Shown: positions 1 through 8,752, counted from the first letter of the stretch. The stretch is 64,000 bases of DNA from Jeotgalibacillus aurantiacus (GCF_020595125.1 NZ_JACNMS010000004.1:1-64000); one strand, 5' to 3'. Numbers and translations: made by a program. Notes: generated from the sequence alone by a model not told the origin.

Positions 1-46
1 TCTAGTGCCGCAAGGCGTGGGGGTTCAAGTCCCTCCACCCGCACCA
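1..46 (+). tRNA. tRNA-Leu, 3' part only (cut by window edge)
   Basis: Only the long variable arm, the T arm, the acceptor 3' strand and an encoded CCA (44-46) are present. A class II variable arm before a GGTTCAAGTCC T-arm, at this place in a trnB-like array, fits tRNA-Leu. The anticodon lies outside the window, so the isoacceptor is unknown. Confidence 0.8.
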
Positions 47-55
47 ATTCAATAT

Positions 56-127
56 GCGGGAGTAGTTCAGTGGTAGAACACCACCTTGCCAAGGTGGGGG
101 TCGCGAGTTCGAATCTCGTCTTCCGCT
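56..127 (+). tRNA. tRNA-Gly (GCC)
   Basis: Cloverleaf with acceptor GCGGGAG pairing CTTCCGC, anticodon GCC in a 7-nt loop and T loop GTTCGAATC. CCA is not encoded; TAC follows the discriminator base. Confidence 0.93.
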
Positions 128-138
128 TACTATATTTA

Positions 139-215
139 GCGCCCGTAGCTCAATTGGATAGAGCGTTTGACTACGGATCAAAAGGTTAGGGGTTCGACTC
201 CTCTCGGGCGCGCCA
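139..215 (+). tRNA. tRNA-Arg (ACG)
   Basis: Acceptor GCGCCCG pairs CGGGCGC. The anticodon is ACG, expected to be edited to ICG. CCA is encoded at 213-215. In the B. subtilis trnB order a second Leu gene would sit between Gly and Arg; it is absent here. Confidence 0.95.
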
Positions 216-241
216 TACATAGAATACCACATACTTTTTTT

Positions 242-318
242 CGGGGAGTAGCTCAGCTTGGTAGAGCACTTGGTTTGGGACCAAGGGGTCGCAGGTTCAA
301 ATCCTGTCTTCCCGACCA
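242..318 (+). tRNA. tRNA-Pro (TGG)
   Basis: Acceptor CGGGGAG pairs CTTCCCG, the anticodon loop carries TGG, and CCA is encoded at 316-318. Confidence 0.95.
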
Positions 319-326
319 TTTATTAA

Positions 327-402
327 GGGGCCTTAGCTCAGCTGGGAGAGCGCCTGCCTTGCACGCAGGAGGTCAGCGGTTCGATCCCGCTAGGCTCCAC
401 CA
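327..402 (+). tRNA. tRNA-Ala (TGC)
   Basis: Acceptor GGGGCCT pairs AGGCTCC with one G-U pair. Anticodon TGC; encoded CCA at 400-402. Confidence 0.95.
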
Positions 403-430
403 TATTTTTTGAAGGATACTTTATTTATTG

Positions 431-507
431 GGCGGCGTAGCTCAGCTGGCTAGAGCGTACGGTTCATACCCGTGAGGTCGGGGGTTCGATCCCCTCTGCC
501 GCCACCA
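431..507 (+). tRNA. tRNA-Met (CAT), elongator type
   Basis: Acceptor GGCGGCG pairs TGCCGCC with one G-U pair. Anticodon CAT; encoded CCA. Position 1 is paired, unlike the initiator at 733-806, so this is an elongator-class CAT tRNA. In trnB-like arrays this slot holds Met. Confidence 0.9.
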
Positions 508-517
508 ATATAATAAA

Positions 518-594
518 GGACCTTTAGCTCAGCTGGTTAGAGCAGACGGCTCATAACCGTCCGGTCGCAGGTTCGAGTCCTGCAAGGTCCACCA
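518..594 (+). tRNA. tRNA with CAT anticodon, probably tRNA-Ile2
   Basis: Acceptor GGACCTT pairs AAGGTCC; anticodon CAT; CCA encoded. By position, after Met and before Ser in a trnB-like order, it is probably the Ile2 tRNA whose C34 is changed to lysidine by TilS. Sequence alone does not exclude a second elongator Met. Confidence 0.85.
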
Positions 595-611
595 CTTTTA
601 TACAGATTCAT

Positions 612-704
612 GGAGGTATACCCAAGTCTGGCTGAAGGGATCGGTCTTGAAAACCGACAGGGGTGTAACAGCCCGCGGGGGTTCGAATCCCTCTACCTCC
701 TCCA
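612..704 (+). tRNA. tRNA-Ser (TGA)
   Basis: Class II tRNA with a long variable arm. Acceptor GGAGGTA pairs TACCTCC; the anticodon is TGA; CCA is at 702-704. Confidence 0.95.
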
Positions 705-732
705 TTTTAATTTAATGATGTTTATTTATCGT

Positions 733-806
<74 letters not shown>

Positions 807-814
807 TTACCTTT

Positions 815-890
815 GGTCCCGTGGTGTAGCGGTTAACATGCCTGCCTGTCACGCAGGAGATCGCCGGTTCGATCCCGGTCGGGACCGCCA
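815..890 (+). tRNA. tRNA-Asp (GTC)
   Basis: Acceptor GGTCCCG pairs CGGGACC, anticodon GTC, discriminator G, CCA at 888-890. Confidence 0.95.
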
Positions 891-900
891 TTTTTATTTT

Positions 901-976
901 GGCTTTGTAGCTCAGTTGGTAGAGCAATGGACTGAAAATCCATGTGTCGGCGGTTCGATTCCGTCCAAAGCCACCA
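901..976 (+). tRNA. tRNA-Phe (GAA)
   Basis: Acceptor GGCTTTG pairs CAAAGCC, anticodon GAA, CCA at 974-976. Confidence 0.95.
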
Positions 977-985
977 TTTTTCTAT

Positions 986-1062
986 GGCGATTGTGGCGAA
1001 GTGGTTAACGCACCGGATTGTGGTTCCGGCATTCGTGGGTTCGATTCCCATCAGTCGCCCCA
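986..1062 (+). tRNA. tRNA-His (GTG)
   Basis: Anticodon GTG. The extra G(-1) at 986 pairs with the C discriminator at 1059, the histidine identity element. CCA is at 1060-1062. Confidence 0.95.
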
Positions 1063-1072
1063 TACATTAACT

Positions 1073-1146
1073 GCGGGTGTAGTTTAGTGGTAAAACCTCA
1101 GCCTTCCAAGCTGATGTCGTGAGTTCGATTCTCATCACCCGCTCCA
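1073..1146 (+). tRNA. tRNA-Gly (TCC)
   Basis: Acceptor GCGGGTG pairs CACCCGC, anticodon TCC, CCA at 1144-1146. It is the second glycine isoacceptor of the array. Confidence 0.95.
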
Positions 1147-1165
1147 ACTTTATTAAATAAAGTAT

Positions 1166-1242
<77 letters not shown>

Positions 1243-1246
1243 TTAT

Positions 1247-1321
1247 TCCACAGTAGCTCAGTGGTAGAGCAATCGGCTGTTAACCGATCGGTCGTAGGTT
1301 CGAGTCCTACCTGTGGAGCCA
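1247..1321 (+). tRNA. tRNA-Asn (GTT)
   Basis: Acceptor TCCACAG pairs CTGTGGA, anticodon GTT, CCA ends at 1321. Only 4 nt separate it from tRNA-Ile. Confidence 0.95.
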
Positions 1322-1330
1322 TTTTTTTAT

Positions 1331-1418
1331 GGGGAAGTACTCAAGTGGCTGAAGAGGCGCCCCTGCTAAGGGTGTAGGTCGCGTAAGCGGCGCGAGGGTT
1401 CAAATCCCTCCTTCTCCG
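1331..1418 (+). tRNA. tRNA-Ser (GCT)
   Basis: Class II tRNA with a long variable arm and anticodon GCT. Acceptor GGGGAAG pairs CTTCTCC with one G-U pair. CCA is not encoded. Confidence 0.93.
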
Positions 1419-1425
1419 CTCTTTA

Positions 1426-1497
1426 GGCCCGTTGGTCAAGTGGTTAAGACACCGCCCTTTCACGGCGGTAACACGGGTTCGAATCCCGTACGGGTCA
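1426..1497 (+). tRNA. tRNA-Glu (TTC)
   Basis: Anticodon TTC. Acceptor GGCCCGT pairs ACGGGTC with one G-U pair. CCA is not encoded (TCC follows the discriminator). It is the last gene of the array, as in the B. subtilis trnB array. Confidence 0.93.
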
Positions 1498-1506
1498 TCC
1501 TTTTAA

Positions 1507-1535
1507 AACACACTTCATTACGAAGTGTGTTTTTT
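1507..1535 (+). terminator. terminator of the tRNA array
   Basis: A perfect 10-bp stem, AACACACTTC (1507-1516) with GAAGTGTGTT (1522-1531), and a T run lie directly after tRNA-Glu. Confidence 0.92.
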
Positions 1536-1738
1536 CTATTCTTCCATCTCTCAAAAAATAACAATCGAAGCTGGATTTTGTCTTCTATCTCCAAGGCAGT
1601 ATGGTAAACCCTATATAATGATTTCTCCTATCTCATTCCATGCCTGGTCATTACTTTGATTTAAGCGAATGGGGATAGTACATGTAATGAGTCAGGTAAA
1701 TTACCTTTTTTGCTATCAATCACTCGATGCCTTCTGTC

Positions 1739-1880
1739 GATAGCTGGCCAGTTGATGATGATAGACTGTTTCGGTAAGCCAGATTAGTTGAGTGTTCTGT
1801 AATTAATGTAGATAGACGTTTGATTTCTGTCGATAGTCGTTTGAATTTCGTTGATCACGTCAATGAAATAGTCGATAGCT
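1739..1880. repeat. 21-nt-period degenerate tandem repeat, GATAG type
   Basis: The gene-free stretch between the tRNA terminator and yteA holds GATAG-like motifs at 1739, 1760, 1782 (GATTAG), 1811, 1832, 1853 (GATCA) and 1874. Spacing is 21-22 nt apart from one 29-nt step. The rest of each unit is degenerate. Both flanking transcripts end here. Nothing else was recognised in 1536-1980. Confidence 0.7.
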
Positions 1881-1980
1881 AATTTCAACACCCTGATCTC
1901 AAAAAACTATCCAAGCGTATCATAAACAGATTTAAACGAAGGTATCTTTAGAAAAGAAGAATACGACGATTTTAGCGCAA

Positions 1981-2020
1981 AAAAGGAATACACCAGTTAA
2001 ATAGGTGCATTCCTTTTTTT
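1981..2020 (-). terminator. terminator of yteA
   Basis: Inverted repeat of about 13 bp (AAAAGGAATACACC with GGTGCATTCCTTTT) just downstream of the yteA stop. It is followed by a T run on the minus strand and is probably bidirectional. Confidence 0.85.
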
Positions 2021-2021
2021 A

Positions 2022-2630
2022 TTATTCTTTATCACTGTTTTTATAAATTTTTCTTTCGTCACCTTCGAGGTCTGTTCCGATTGTGTCTTCGTTTACATCT
2101 TCTTCGCTGTAGAGGTCATTATAGTCTCCGGATCCGTCAGCCATATCGGAAGGGGTTTCGGAAGTACCGTATCGTCCTACTTCGTCGAAACTGTTTTCGT
2201 AGTCACGGACTTCGCTTTCTTCTCCTCTGTATGGATGATCAGACGAAGGGGACAGGACCGATTCTTCGCTTGGTCTGGAGTGATCATTGCTGAATTGTTC
2301 AGCATGCTCCACGCATGTCAGTGCAGTAGGGATGGCTTCTAGACGTTCGTAAGGGATTTCTTCTCCGCTTACGGCACAGATCCCGTAAGTGCCTTCATCC
2401 ATGGCCTTCAATGCACGGTTAATATCGTCAAGTTCTTTTTGTGTATGTTCCTCGAGTGCCAGGTCTTTTTCTCTTTCAAAAAGATCCGTGGCATTGTCAG
2501 CAGGGTGATTATCGTAGTTTGATAGCTCTGTATTCGTGTTACCATCAGGTTTTTCGTTTTGTTCAATGATTTCTTTTTTTCTGGTGAGTAATTCATGTTT
2601 AAGGTATTGTTTTTGTTTATCTGTAATCAT
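2022..2630 (-). CDS. yteA: YteA family regulatory protein (TraR/DksA-like)
   Basis: About 202 residues, usual for YteA, a sporulation-associated DksA/TraR-like protein found in Bacillaceae. The N-terminal half is charged and helical (coiled-coil-like) and contains the family stretch ELSNYDNHPADNATD. It is followed by the TYGIC...ERLEAIP zinc-finger region and a long acidic, disordered C-terminus. The finger is degenerate: CAVS and CVEH replace the CxxC pairs, so the usual four-Cys site is not intact. The start at 2630 is chosen because an upstream in-frame ATG at 2639 abuts the AAGGAAGG Shine-Dalgarno, whereas 2630 has about 9 nt spacing. It has its own terminator and is not linked to menA. 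Confidence 0.85.
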   Translation of the reverse strand: MITDKQKQYLKHELLTRKKEIIEQNEKPDGNTNTELSNYDNHPADNATDLFEREKDLALEEHTQKELDDINRALKAMDEGTYGICAVSGEEIPYERLEAIPTALTCVEHAEQFSNDHSRPSEESVLSPSSDHPYRGEESEVRDYENSFDEVGRYGTSETPSDMADGSGDYNDLYSEEDVNEDTIGTDLEGDERKIYKNSDKE

Positions 2631-2727
2631 GCAAAACATCCTTCCTTCATCTAAGTCACTTCTTACAGTTTATCCTTCTCACAAAAATTGAAACCTAACA
2701 TTGTATTTCGCTGCCTTTCAAAAATTA

Positions 2728-2752
2728 AAAAAGACCCCCGGAGGAGTCTTTT
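2728..2752 (-). terminator. terminator of menA
   Basis: Short hairpin (AAGAC...GTCTT around a GC-rich core) at the end of menA, with T-rich sequence downstream on the minus strand. Confidence 0.7.
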
Positions 2753-3662
2753 AAAAGAAGTATCCAATTAAATAACCGATTGATAACAAAAAGCCGAAAA
2801 TAGTGTTGGTCTGTGCTGTTGCTTTCATTGCAGGCATCATCTGGATCGGCATTGTTTTCCCAATGAATCCTTTGGTTGCTCTGACAGCTTTAGGAATGCT
2901 GAACAGACTGATGAGCAGCCATGGTGATACTGTACCGGTGATCACGAGGACTACTACAAACCCGTATGATACGGTGAACATACCGGCGAGCAGATAAATC
3001 GCTTTCTGTCGACCGAGGAGAATAGCAATGGTTTTTCTGCCGTTTTCCTTGTCTCCGTCTAAATCACGGATGTTGTTGGCAAGAAGGATTGCACCCACCA
3101 GAATGGAAACCGGAATCGATACAAGCATTGCTACCGCATTTACCATGCCGGTCTGAATATAGAATGAGATCAGGATAATGACAAATCCCATGAAAAATCC
3201 GGCCGTTATTTCACCAAATGGTGTGTAGGCGATTGGGACTGGACCACCTGTGTAGAAATAGGCTGCTGCCATACAGACTAGTCCGATCACGGCGATCCAC
3301 CATGAACTGTTGGCACAAATATAGAGACCCAGCAGTAATGCTACACCGAACAGAATGAAGGCAAGGTTCAATACTGTCTTTGGCTTAACGCCATTTCTTA
3401 CGATTGCGCCTCCGATGCCGACAGACTTTTCGTTATCCAGGCCGCGTACGAAATCGTAATATTCGTTAATCATATTGGTTGCAGCCTGTATGAGTATGCT
3501 TGCAAGAAGCATAGCCAGAAACATTGGCCAGTTGAGGCTGCTGTAATCAAGTGCTAATACTGTTCCGAGTAATACGGGAACAAATGCTGCGGTCAATGTA
3601 TGCGGTCTGGTCAATTGCCACCAGATGCGCCATCCCTGATCGCGTTCAGGTTGTAAACTCAT
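2751..3662 (-). CDS. menA: 1,4-dihydroxy-2-naphthoate polyprenyltransferase
   Basis: 303-residue multi-pass membrane prenyltransferase (UbiA superfamily). It joins a polyprenyl chain to 1,4-dihydroxy-2-naphthoate to give demethylmenaquinone. The two Asp-rich diphosphate/Mg2+ sites are clear: N66-x3-D70-x5-D76 (NEYYDFVRGLD) and D200-x-D202-x-D204 (RDLDGDKENG). About eight or nine hydrophobic segments fill the rest. It is divergent from menF, so the two transcription units start from one intergenic region. It has a strong predicted promoter and its own terminator. Confidence 0.96.
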   Translation of the reverse strand: MSLQPERDQGWRIWWQLTRPHTLTAAFVPVLLGTVLALDYSSLNWPMFLAMLLASILIQAATNMINEYYDFVRGLDNEKSVGIGGAIVRNGVKPKTVLNLAFILFGVALLLGLYICANSSWWIAVIGLVCMAAAYFYTGGPVPIAYTPFGEITAGFFMGFVIILISFYIQTGMVNAVAMLVSIPVSILVGAILLANNIRDLDGDKENGRKTIAILLGRQKAIYLLAGMFTVSYGFVVVLVITGTVSPWLLISLFSIPKAVRATKGFIGKTMPIQMMPAMKATAQTNTIFGFLLSIGYLIGYFF

Positions 3663-3705
3663 GTTATTCTCTCCTAACTGTAGTAACGCAATAAAGCCAA
3701 CTTAA

Positions 3706-3734
3706 AGTGTATGAAACAGGAAGAACTGTGTCAA
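3706..3734 (-). promoter_or_regulatory. sigma-A promoter for menA
   Basis: On the minus strand TTGACA (3734-3729) is followed by a 17-nt spacer and TACACT (3711-3706), about 45 nt before the menA start. Confidence 0.75.
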
Positions 3735-3845
3735 TAAACTTTTCAAAAATCGACAAAGTTTCTACAGTTTCATTATATCTCTTTTTCCCTCTGTGAAAAA
3801 GTTGGTGATGGTTGTAAAATAGAACGTTTGCCGATGACGATTCAT

Positions 3846-3875
3846 TGACATCATTGTAAAAAGAAGTGTATCTTT
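3846..3875 (+). promoter_or_regulatory. candidate sigma-A promoter of the men operon
   Basis: TTGACA (3846-3851), an 18-nt spacer and TATCTT (3870-3875) lie about 50 nt before the menF start. The -35 is consensus; the -10 is imperfect. Confidence 0.55.
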
Positions 3876-3925
3876 AAGAGAGCAATTCAGATGGACGAAT
3901 GTGCGATTTTTGGAGGGGAAGCACA

Positions 3926-5329
3926 GTGAAAATCCTACACGAATCACAGGGGTTTACAGCATTTGAACGCGCTTTTGAAAGCGCTGAAAAAACAAATAAG
4001 AAAGTTTTATATAGCAAGGTAATGAAAATCGGCACAGTGGACCCACTTCAATTTTATGAAGCGGGTTATTCTATCTATCATGGTGAGCGCTCGTTCTGGG
4101 AGGATCCTAAGAGTGAAACAACACTGGTCGGGCTTGGAAATGCGGAGATCTTTTCTTCTGACAGAGAGGAAGCGCGCTTCAATGAGCTTCAAAAGCAGTG
4201 GTTTCAGTTTTTAGAAGACGCAGTGATAGAGGACAGAGCCGGGATGAGTACAGGCCCTGTTTTGATGGGCGGCTTTACATTTGATCCAAAGCAGGAGACA
4301 GCAATAGAGTGGTCTAATTTTTCAAAGGCTTATTTCCATCTGCCTTCTTTTATGTTGACTGTTGAGCATGATGGCAGTGCCTATCTGACGATGAATATTG
4401 TCTGTATGGAAGGTGATCTGGCAGCAGAGGTCTGGAACCGAATGCAGCTTACGAAAGAACGACTCATGACAGGACAGTCTACACATATTAAGGACATCAG
4501 CGTGGAAACGATTGATGAGATCAGACCGGAAGAGTGGAAAAATTCCCTGACATCTGTGGTGGAACGCATCAATCAGGGTGAGATGGAGAAGGTTGTCCTT
4601 GCAAGAAAGATCAAGATTGGCTTTAACGATAAGAAACGATCAGATTCAGTTCTGGAACGCCTTCGTGATGATCAGGCGGACAGCTTTATTTTTTCTTTTG
4701 AGGTGGCAGATTCCTGCTTTATTGGGGCCACTCCTGAAAGATTGGTTAGAAAACAGGGAAATGAAGTGCTCTCCACTTGCCTTGCGGGGTCTATTGCCCG
4801 CGGGAAAACGATTGATGAGGATGAACGGCTTGGACAGGAGTTGCTGAATGATCAGAAGAATCTCGATGAGCATGAGATTGTGGTCCGAATGATTTCAGAC
4901 AGTCTCGGGCAGTTATGTGAATCCATTAACGTGCCGTCAAAGCCTGGTCTTATGAAAATGAGAGATATACAGCACTTATATACACCGGTAAAAGGTTTCA
5001 CAGGCTCTGAAAAGACGATTGTTGATTTTGTTGAAAAACTTCATCCGACACCTGCGCTTGGCGGAACGCCTACAGAGAGAGCGCTTAAGGTCATCCGGGA
5101 AGAGGAGAAAATGAATCGTGGACTTTATGCAGCGCCTGTCGGCTGGATGAATGCAGATGGTGATGGGGAGTTTGCAGTGGCAATCCGTTCTGGCCTCCTT
5201 GTTCAGGATTATGCTTATTTGTATGCCGGGTGCGGGGTGGTCAAAGATTCAGTAGCTGAGAGTGAATACCAGGAAACATTAATCAAATTCCGCCCGATGT
5301 TAAGAGCCGTGGGAGGAACAATGAAATGA
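3926..5329 (+). CDS. menF: isochorismate synthase
   Basis: Converts chorismate to isochorismate, the committed step of menaquinone synthesis. About 467 residues; the C-terminal two thirds form a chorismate-binding domain, with HPTPALGGTPTERA, LYAAPVGWM and YAGCGVV as recognisable conserved blocks. The GTG start at 3926 is preferred because GGAGGGG lies 7-8 nt upstream; an in-frame ATG further up (3899) lacks a good ribosome site. It is the first gene of menF-menD-menH-menB(-menE-menC), and its stop overlaps the menD start (ATGA). Confidence 0.96.
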   Translation: MKILHESQGFTAFERAFESAEKTNKKVLYSKVMKIGTVDPLQFYEAGYSIYHGERSFWEDPKSETTLVGLGNAEIFSSDREEARFNELQKQWFQFLEDAVIEDRAGMSTGPVLMGGFTFDPKQETAIEWSNFSKAYFHLPSFMLTVEHDGSAYLTMNIVCMEGDLAAEVWNRMQLTKERLMTGQSTHIKDISVETIDEIRPEEWKNSLTSVVERINQGEMEKVVLARKIKIGFNDKKRSDSVLERLRDDQADSFIFSFEVADSCFIGATPERLVRKQGNEVLSTCLAGSIARGKTIDEDERLGQELLNDQKNLDEHEIVVRMISDSLGQLCESINVPSKPGLMKMRDIQHLYTPVKGFTGSEKTIVDFVEKLHPTPALGGTPTERALKVIREEEKMNRGLYAAPVGWMNADGDGEFAVAIRSGLLVQDYAYLYAGCGVVKDSVAESEYQETLIKFRPMLRAVGGTMK

Positions 5330-7044
5330 ATCATCAGGATCGATTGACTGAATATGTATCAACTTTTATAGAACAACTGTATCAAAGTGGGGTGAGAAGA
5401 GCTGTGATTAGTCCCGGCTCCCGCTCAACTCCACTTGCTTATTTACTTGAAGCCCACCCGCTGATTGAAACTCACATTAATGTGGATGAGCGATCAGCGG
5501 CTTTTTATGCGCTCGGTATGGCGAAAGCGAGCGGAAAACCGGTTGCGATTGTCTGTACATCAGGGACAGCAGCAGCGAATTATTTTCCGGCTGTTGTAGA
5601 AGCGAAGTATGCACGGGTACCACTGGTCGTGCTGACGGCGGACCGTCCGCATGAGCTGAGGGACAACGGAGCACCACAGGCGATTGATCAGATTCATTTA
5701 TTTGGTCATCATGTGAAATGGTTTTATGATATGCCGCTTCCTGAAGCTGAATCAGCTGTCCTGCGCTATACGGGTAGGATTGCGGCTAAGGCTGCAGCGA
5801 AAGCAGAATCACATCCGAAAGGGCCTGTTCACCTGAACTTTCCTTTCAGGGAGCCTTTAATTCCAAAGCTTGATTCCTACAGGGAAACGGCTGTTTTTGC
5901 AGATGTTTTCCACGGGGAAAAGCAGTTGTCTGATGAACAGCTTTCTGTTCTTGCAGATAAAATAGACCATTCCGCAAAAGGGCTGATTATTGCAGGACCG
6001 ATGGAGTCGGAACATACACTGGACGATCTGATTGTACTGGCAGAAAAAACGGGGTATCCCATTCTCGCTGATCCATTGAGCGGTTTGAGGGACAGCATGC
6101 AAAAGCATGACATGGTGATCGAAACGTATGATGCTTTTTTAAAGGATGGATCGGTAAAAGAAACACTGAATCCTGACCTGATTATCCGCGTTGGCGGCAT
6201 GCCTGTTTCAAAAGCACTCAGTCAGTATCTACAAGGGTGTAATGCTGAGCACTGGCTGTTTGATGAGGGAGCGGAGTGGAGAGATCCGATCTCGGCAGCT
6301 ACGTCGTATATTGAGAGCTCTATACAGAGATTCTCCGATGTTGCGGAGCGTCTGACAAAGCAGCCTAATGGTGATTGGTTAAAGGTATGGCAGGAGCTGA
6401 ACAGAGCTGCAGAACGTGTGATCAGCCAATATGTACTGGAGCAGAAGGATGAAGGGGCAGCAGTTGGTACGCTTTTGAAGGCTCTCCCTGCCGGAAGTCA
6501 CCTGGTGGCAGGCAACAGTATGCCGATCAGGGATGTCGACACCTTTTGGACGAGAGACACAAAAGACATACATCTTTGGGCGAATCGCGGTGCCAACGGC
6601 ATTGATGGCGTTGTCTCTACTGCACTTGGTATCGCTGCGGTGAAAGACGAACCGGTCTATTTGTTAATCGGTGATCTGTCGATGTTCCATGATCTGAATG
6701 GTCTGCTCGTAGCAAAACAGCATCGCAGCAAACTGCAGATTATCGTCATGAATAATAATGGTGGAGGGATCTTTTCCTTCCTACCTCAGGCAAAAGAACC
6801 GGCTCATTTTGAAACGCTGTTTGGCACGCCGCCATCTCTTAATTTTGAGCAGGCAGCCGCTTTTTACGGGCTTGATTATCAGCGCTGTGAAACGAAGGAC
6901 GAACTTAAAGCTGTATTGCATGAAGAGGCGGATCGTCTGAAACTGACTGAAGTGCTGACAAACCGTGACGAAAACGTAACGGCCCATCGTAAGCTCTGGC
7001 AGGACGTTGGAGCAGCGTGCCGGGCAGTATTGGAGAAGGTTTGA
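5326..7044 (+). CDS. menD: 2-succinyl-5-enolpyruvyl-6-hydroxy-3-cyclohexene-1-carboxylate synthase
   Basis: ThDP-dependent enzyme that adds a succinic semialdehyde unit from 2-oxoglutarate to isochorismate (SEPHCHC synthase). 572 residues, typical length. The N-terminal block has SPGSRSTPLAY (about residues 27-37) and the CTSGTAAANYFPAV region. The C-terminal ThDP/Mg2+ motif GDLSMFHDLNGL starts near residue 449, with NNNGGGIFSFLP near 476. The start overlaps the menF stop by 4 nt, and menH follows without a gap, so it is translationally coupled on both sides. Confidence 0.97.
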   Translation: MNHQDRLTEYVSTFIEQLYQSGVRRAVISPGSRSTPLAYLLEAHPLIETHINVDERSAAFYALGMAKASGKPVAIVCTSGTAAANYFPAVVEAKYARVPLVVLTADRPHELRDNGAPQAIDQIHLFGHHVKWFYDMPLPEAESAVLRYTGRIAAKAAAKAESHPKGPVHLNFPFREPLIPKLDSYRETAVFADVFHGEKQLSDEQLSVLADKIDHSAKGLIIAGPMESEHTLDDLIVLAEKTGYPILADPLSGLRDSMQKHDMVIETYDAFLKDGSVKETLNPDLIIRVGGMPVSKALSQYLQGCNAEHWLFDEGAEWRDPISAATSYIESSIQRFSDVAERLTKQPNGDWLKVWQELNRAAERVISQYVLEQKDEGAAVGTLLKALPAGSHLVAGNSMPIRDVDTFWTRDTKDIHLWANRGANGIDGVVSTALGIAAVKDEPVYLLIGDLSMFHDLNGLLVAKQHRSKLQIIVMNNNGGGIFSFLPQAKEPAHFETLFGTPPSLNFEQAAAFYGLDYQRCETKDELKAVLHEEADRLKLTEVLTNRDENVTAHRKLWQDVGAACRAVLEKV

Positions 7045-7860
7045 ATGAAGATCAGGATCAGAGACGGGTACTATCATTTACAGGTAAAAGGATCCGGCAG
7101 CGATCTGGTCGTGCTGCATGGTTTTACAGGCTCTGCCTGCAGCTGGTCCCGATTTCAGGACCAGCTGCAGGATCAGTTCCGTGTTATAGCTATTGATCTC
7201 CCAGGCCATGGTCAAACAGAGGTGCCTCTGAATGAGGACTATGTTTCGATGGAAATCGTGTGTGAAGATATCAAAGCTGTTCTGGACCATTTATCCATTG
7301 ATCAGGCAGCTTTCCTCGGCTATTCAATGGGGGGACGGACTGCACTTGCTTTTTCAATGCGTTACCCTGAGAGAGTCCCTTCACTCATCCTTGAAAGTGC
7401 GTCACCTGGTCTGAAGCTTTATGAAGAACGGACTAAGAGGCGTCTGCAGGATGAGGAACTGGCTGAATTTATTGAGCGGGAAGGCATTTGCGCCTTCACT
7501 GACAGGTGGGAAGCGATCCCGTTGTTTAATTCACAAAAAAACCTCCCTGAAAAACAGAAGAGAATGATCAGAGAGCAGCGGCTATCGAATGCTCCTGAGG
7601 GGCTCTCAGCGAGTCTAAAGTTTATGGGAACCGGTCATCAGGCTTCATACTGGGAGCGGCTGCCGGAGCTTCAGATGCCGGTGCTGCTGCTGACAGGTGA
7701 GTATGACACGAAGTTTGTCAATATTGCAGAAGAGATGAATAAATTACTGCCTAACAGTCGGCATGAAGTCATTTTGAGTGCAGGGCATGCAATTCAGGTG
7801 GAACAACCCGAAAAGTTTGATACAATAGTAAGGGAGTTTTTAATTCATACTTTGAATTAA
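7045..7860 (+). CDS. menH: 2-succinyl-6-hydroxy-2,4-cyclohexadiene-1-carboxylate synthase
   Basis: Alpha/beta-hydrolase fold enzyme that removes pyruvate from SEPHCHC to give SHCHC. 271 residues. The nucleophile elbow GYSMGG places Ser near residue 94; the probable Asp is in LTGEYD (about 222) and the His in SAGHAIQVEQP (about 249). The oxyanion stretch LHGFTGSACSW is near the N-terminus. The ATG directly follows the menD stop. The family is assigned from both the fold motifs and the operon position. Confidence 0.94.
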   Translation: MKIRIRDGYYHLQVKGSGSDLVVLHGFTGSACSWSRFQDQLQDQFRVIAIDLPGHGQTEVPLNEDYVSMEIVCEDIKAVLDHLSIDQAAFLGYSMGGRTALAFSMRYPERVPSLILESASPGLKLYEERTKRRLQDEELAEFIEREGICAFTDRWEAIPLFNSQKNLPEKQKRMIREQRLSNAPEGLSASLKFMGTGHQASYWERLPELQMPVLLLTGEYDTKFVNIAEEMNKLLPNSRHEVILSAGHAIQVEQPEKFDTIVREFLIHTLN

Positions 7861-7890
7861 AGCCCGATTACATAAAAGGAGGTTTCTTTC

Positions 7891-8709
7891 ATGACTCGTG
7901 AATGGGTACAGGAACGAAACTATGAAGATATTTTATACGAAACGTATAATGGGATTGCCAAAATCTCGATCAACCGTCCGGAAGTGCGTAATGCTTTCCG
8001 TCCGAAAACAGTAATGGAGTTAATTGATGCATTTGCTTATGCCCGTGACGATGCGAAAATTGGTGTCATCGTCCTTGCAGGTGTTGGCGATAAAGCATTT
8101 TGTTCAGGCGGAGATCAGAGTGTGCGTGGACACGGCGGATATGTAGGGGAAGACGAAATTCCGCGTCTGAACGTGCTGGACCTTCAGCGTCTGATCCGTG
8201 TGATTCCAAAACCGGTTATTGCGATGGTTTCAGGCTATGCAATCGGTGGCGGACACGTATTACACGTTGTGTGTGACCTGACAATTGCTGCTGATAATGC
8301 GATCTTCGGTCAGACAGGTCCAAAGGTTGGATCGTTTGATGCAGGTTATGGTTCAGGTTATCTGGCACGCATCGTTGGCCACAAGAAAGCACGTGAAATC
8401 TGGTTCCTATGCCGTCAGTATGACGCGAAGGAAGCGCTTGATATGGGCTTGGTCAATACAGTTGTGCCGCTTGATCAGCTGGAAGATGAAACGGTTAAAT
8501 GGTGTGAGGAAATGCTTGAGAAGAGCCCGACTGCACTACGTTTTATCAAAGCAGCGATGAATGCTGATACAGATGGCCTTGCAGGTCTTCAGCAGTTTGC
8601 AGGAGATGCAACGCTCCTTTATTACACAACAGATGAAGCGAAAGAGGGCCGTGACGCATTTAAAGAAAAGCGTTCACCGGACTTCGGACAATTCCCGCGT
8701 TTTCCTTAA
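7891..8709 (+). CDS. menB: 1,4-dihydroxy-2-naphthoyl-CoA synthase
   Basis: Crotonase-fold enzyme that closes the second ring of o-succinylbenzoyl-CoA. 272 residues, the standard MenB length. Visible blocks are [12 protein letters not shown] near the N-terminus, CSGGDQ (oxyanion region), [11 protein letters not shown] near residues 113-123 and [15 protein letters not shown]. An AAAGGAGG ribosome site lies about 8 nt before the ATG. It is 30 nt after menH and in the same operon; a strong hairpin follows the gene. Confidence 0.97.
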   Translation: MTREWVQERNYEDILYETYNGIAKISINRPEVRNAFRPKTVMELIDAFAYARDDAKIGVIVLAGVGDKAFCSGGDQSVRGHGGYVGEDEIPRLNVLDLQRLIRVIPKPVIAMVSGYAIGGGHVLHVVCDLTIAADNAIFGQTGPKVGSFDAGYGSGYLARIVGHKKAREIWFLCRQYDAKEALDMGLVNTVVPLDQLEDETVKWCEEMLEKSPTALRFIKAAMNADTDGLAGLQQFAGDATLLYYTTDEAKEGRDAFKEKRSPDFGQFPRFP

Positions 8710-8721
8710 GCAGATGTTTCT

Positions 8722-8752
8722 AAGCCCATGGCATGGTCCATGGGCTTTTTTA
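8722..8752 (+). terminator. terminator/attenuator between menB and menE
   Basis: Perfect 10-bp stem AAGCCCATGG (8722-8731) with CCATGGGCTT (8738-8747) and a T run. It splits the men operon, so menE-menC expression needs read-through or another promoter. Confidence 0.85.
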
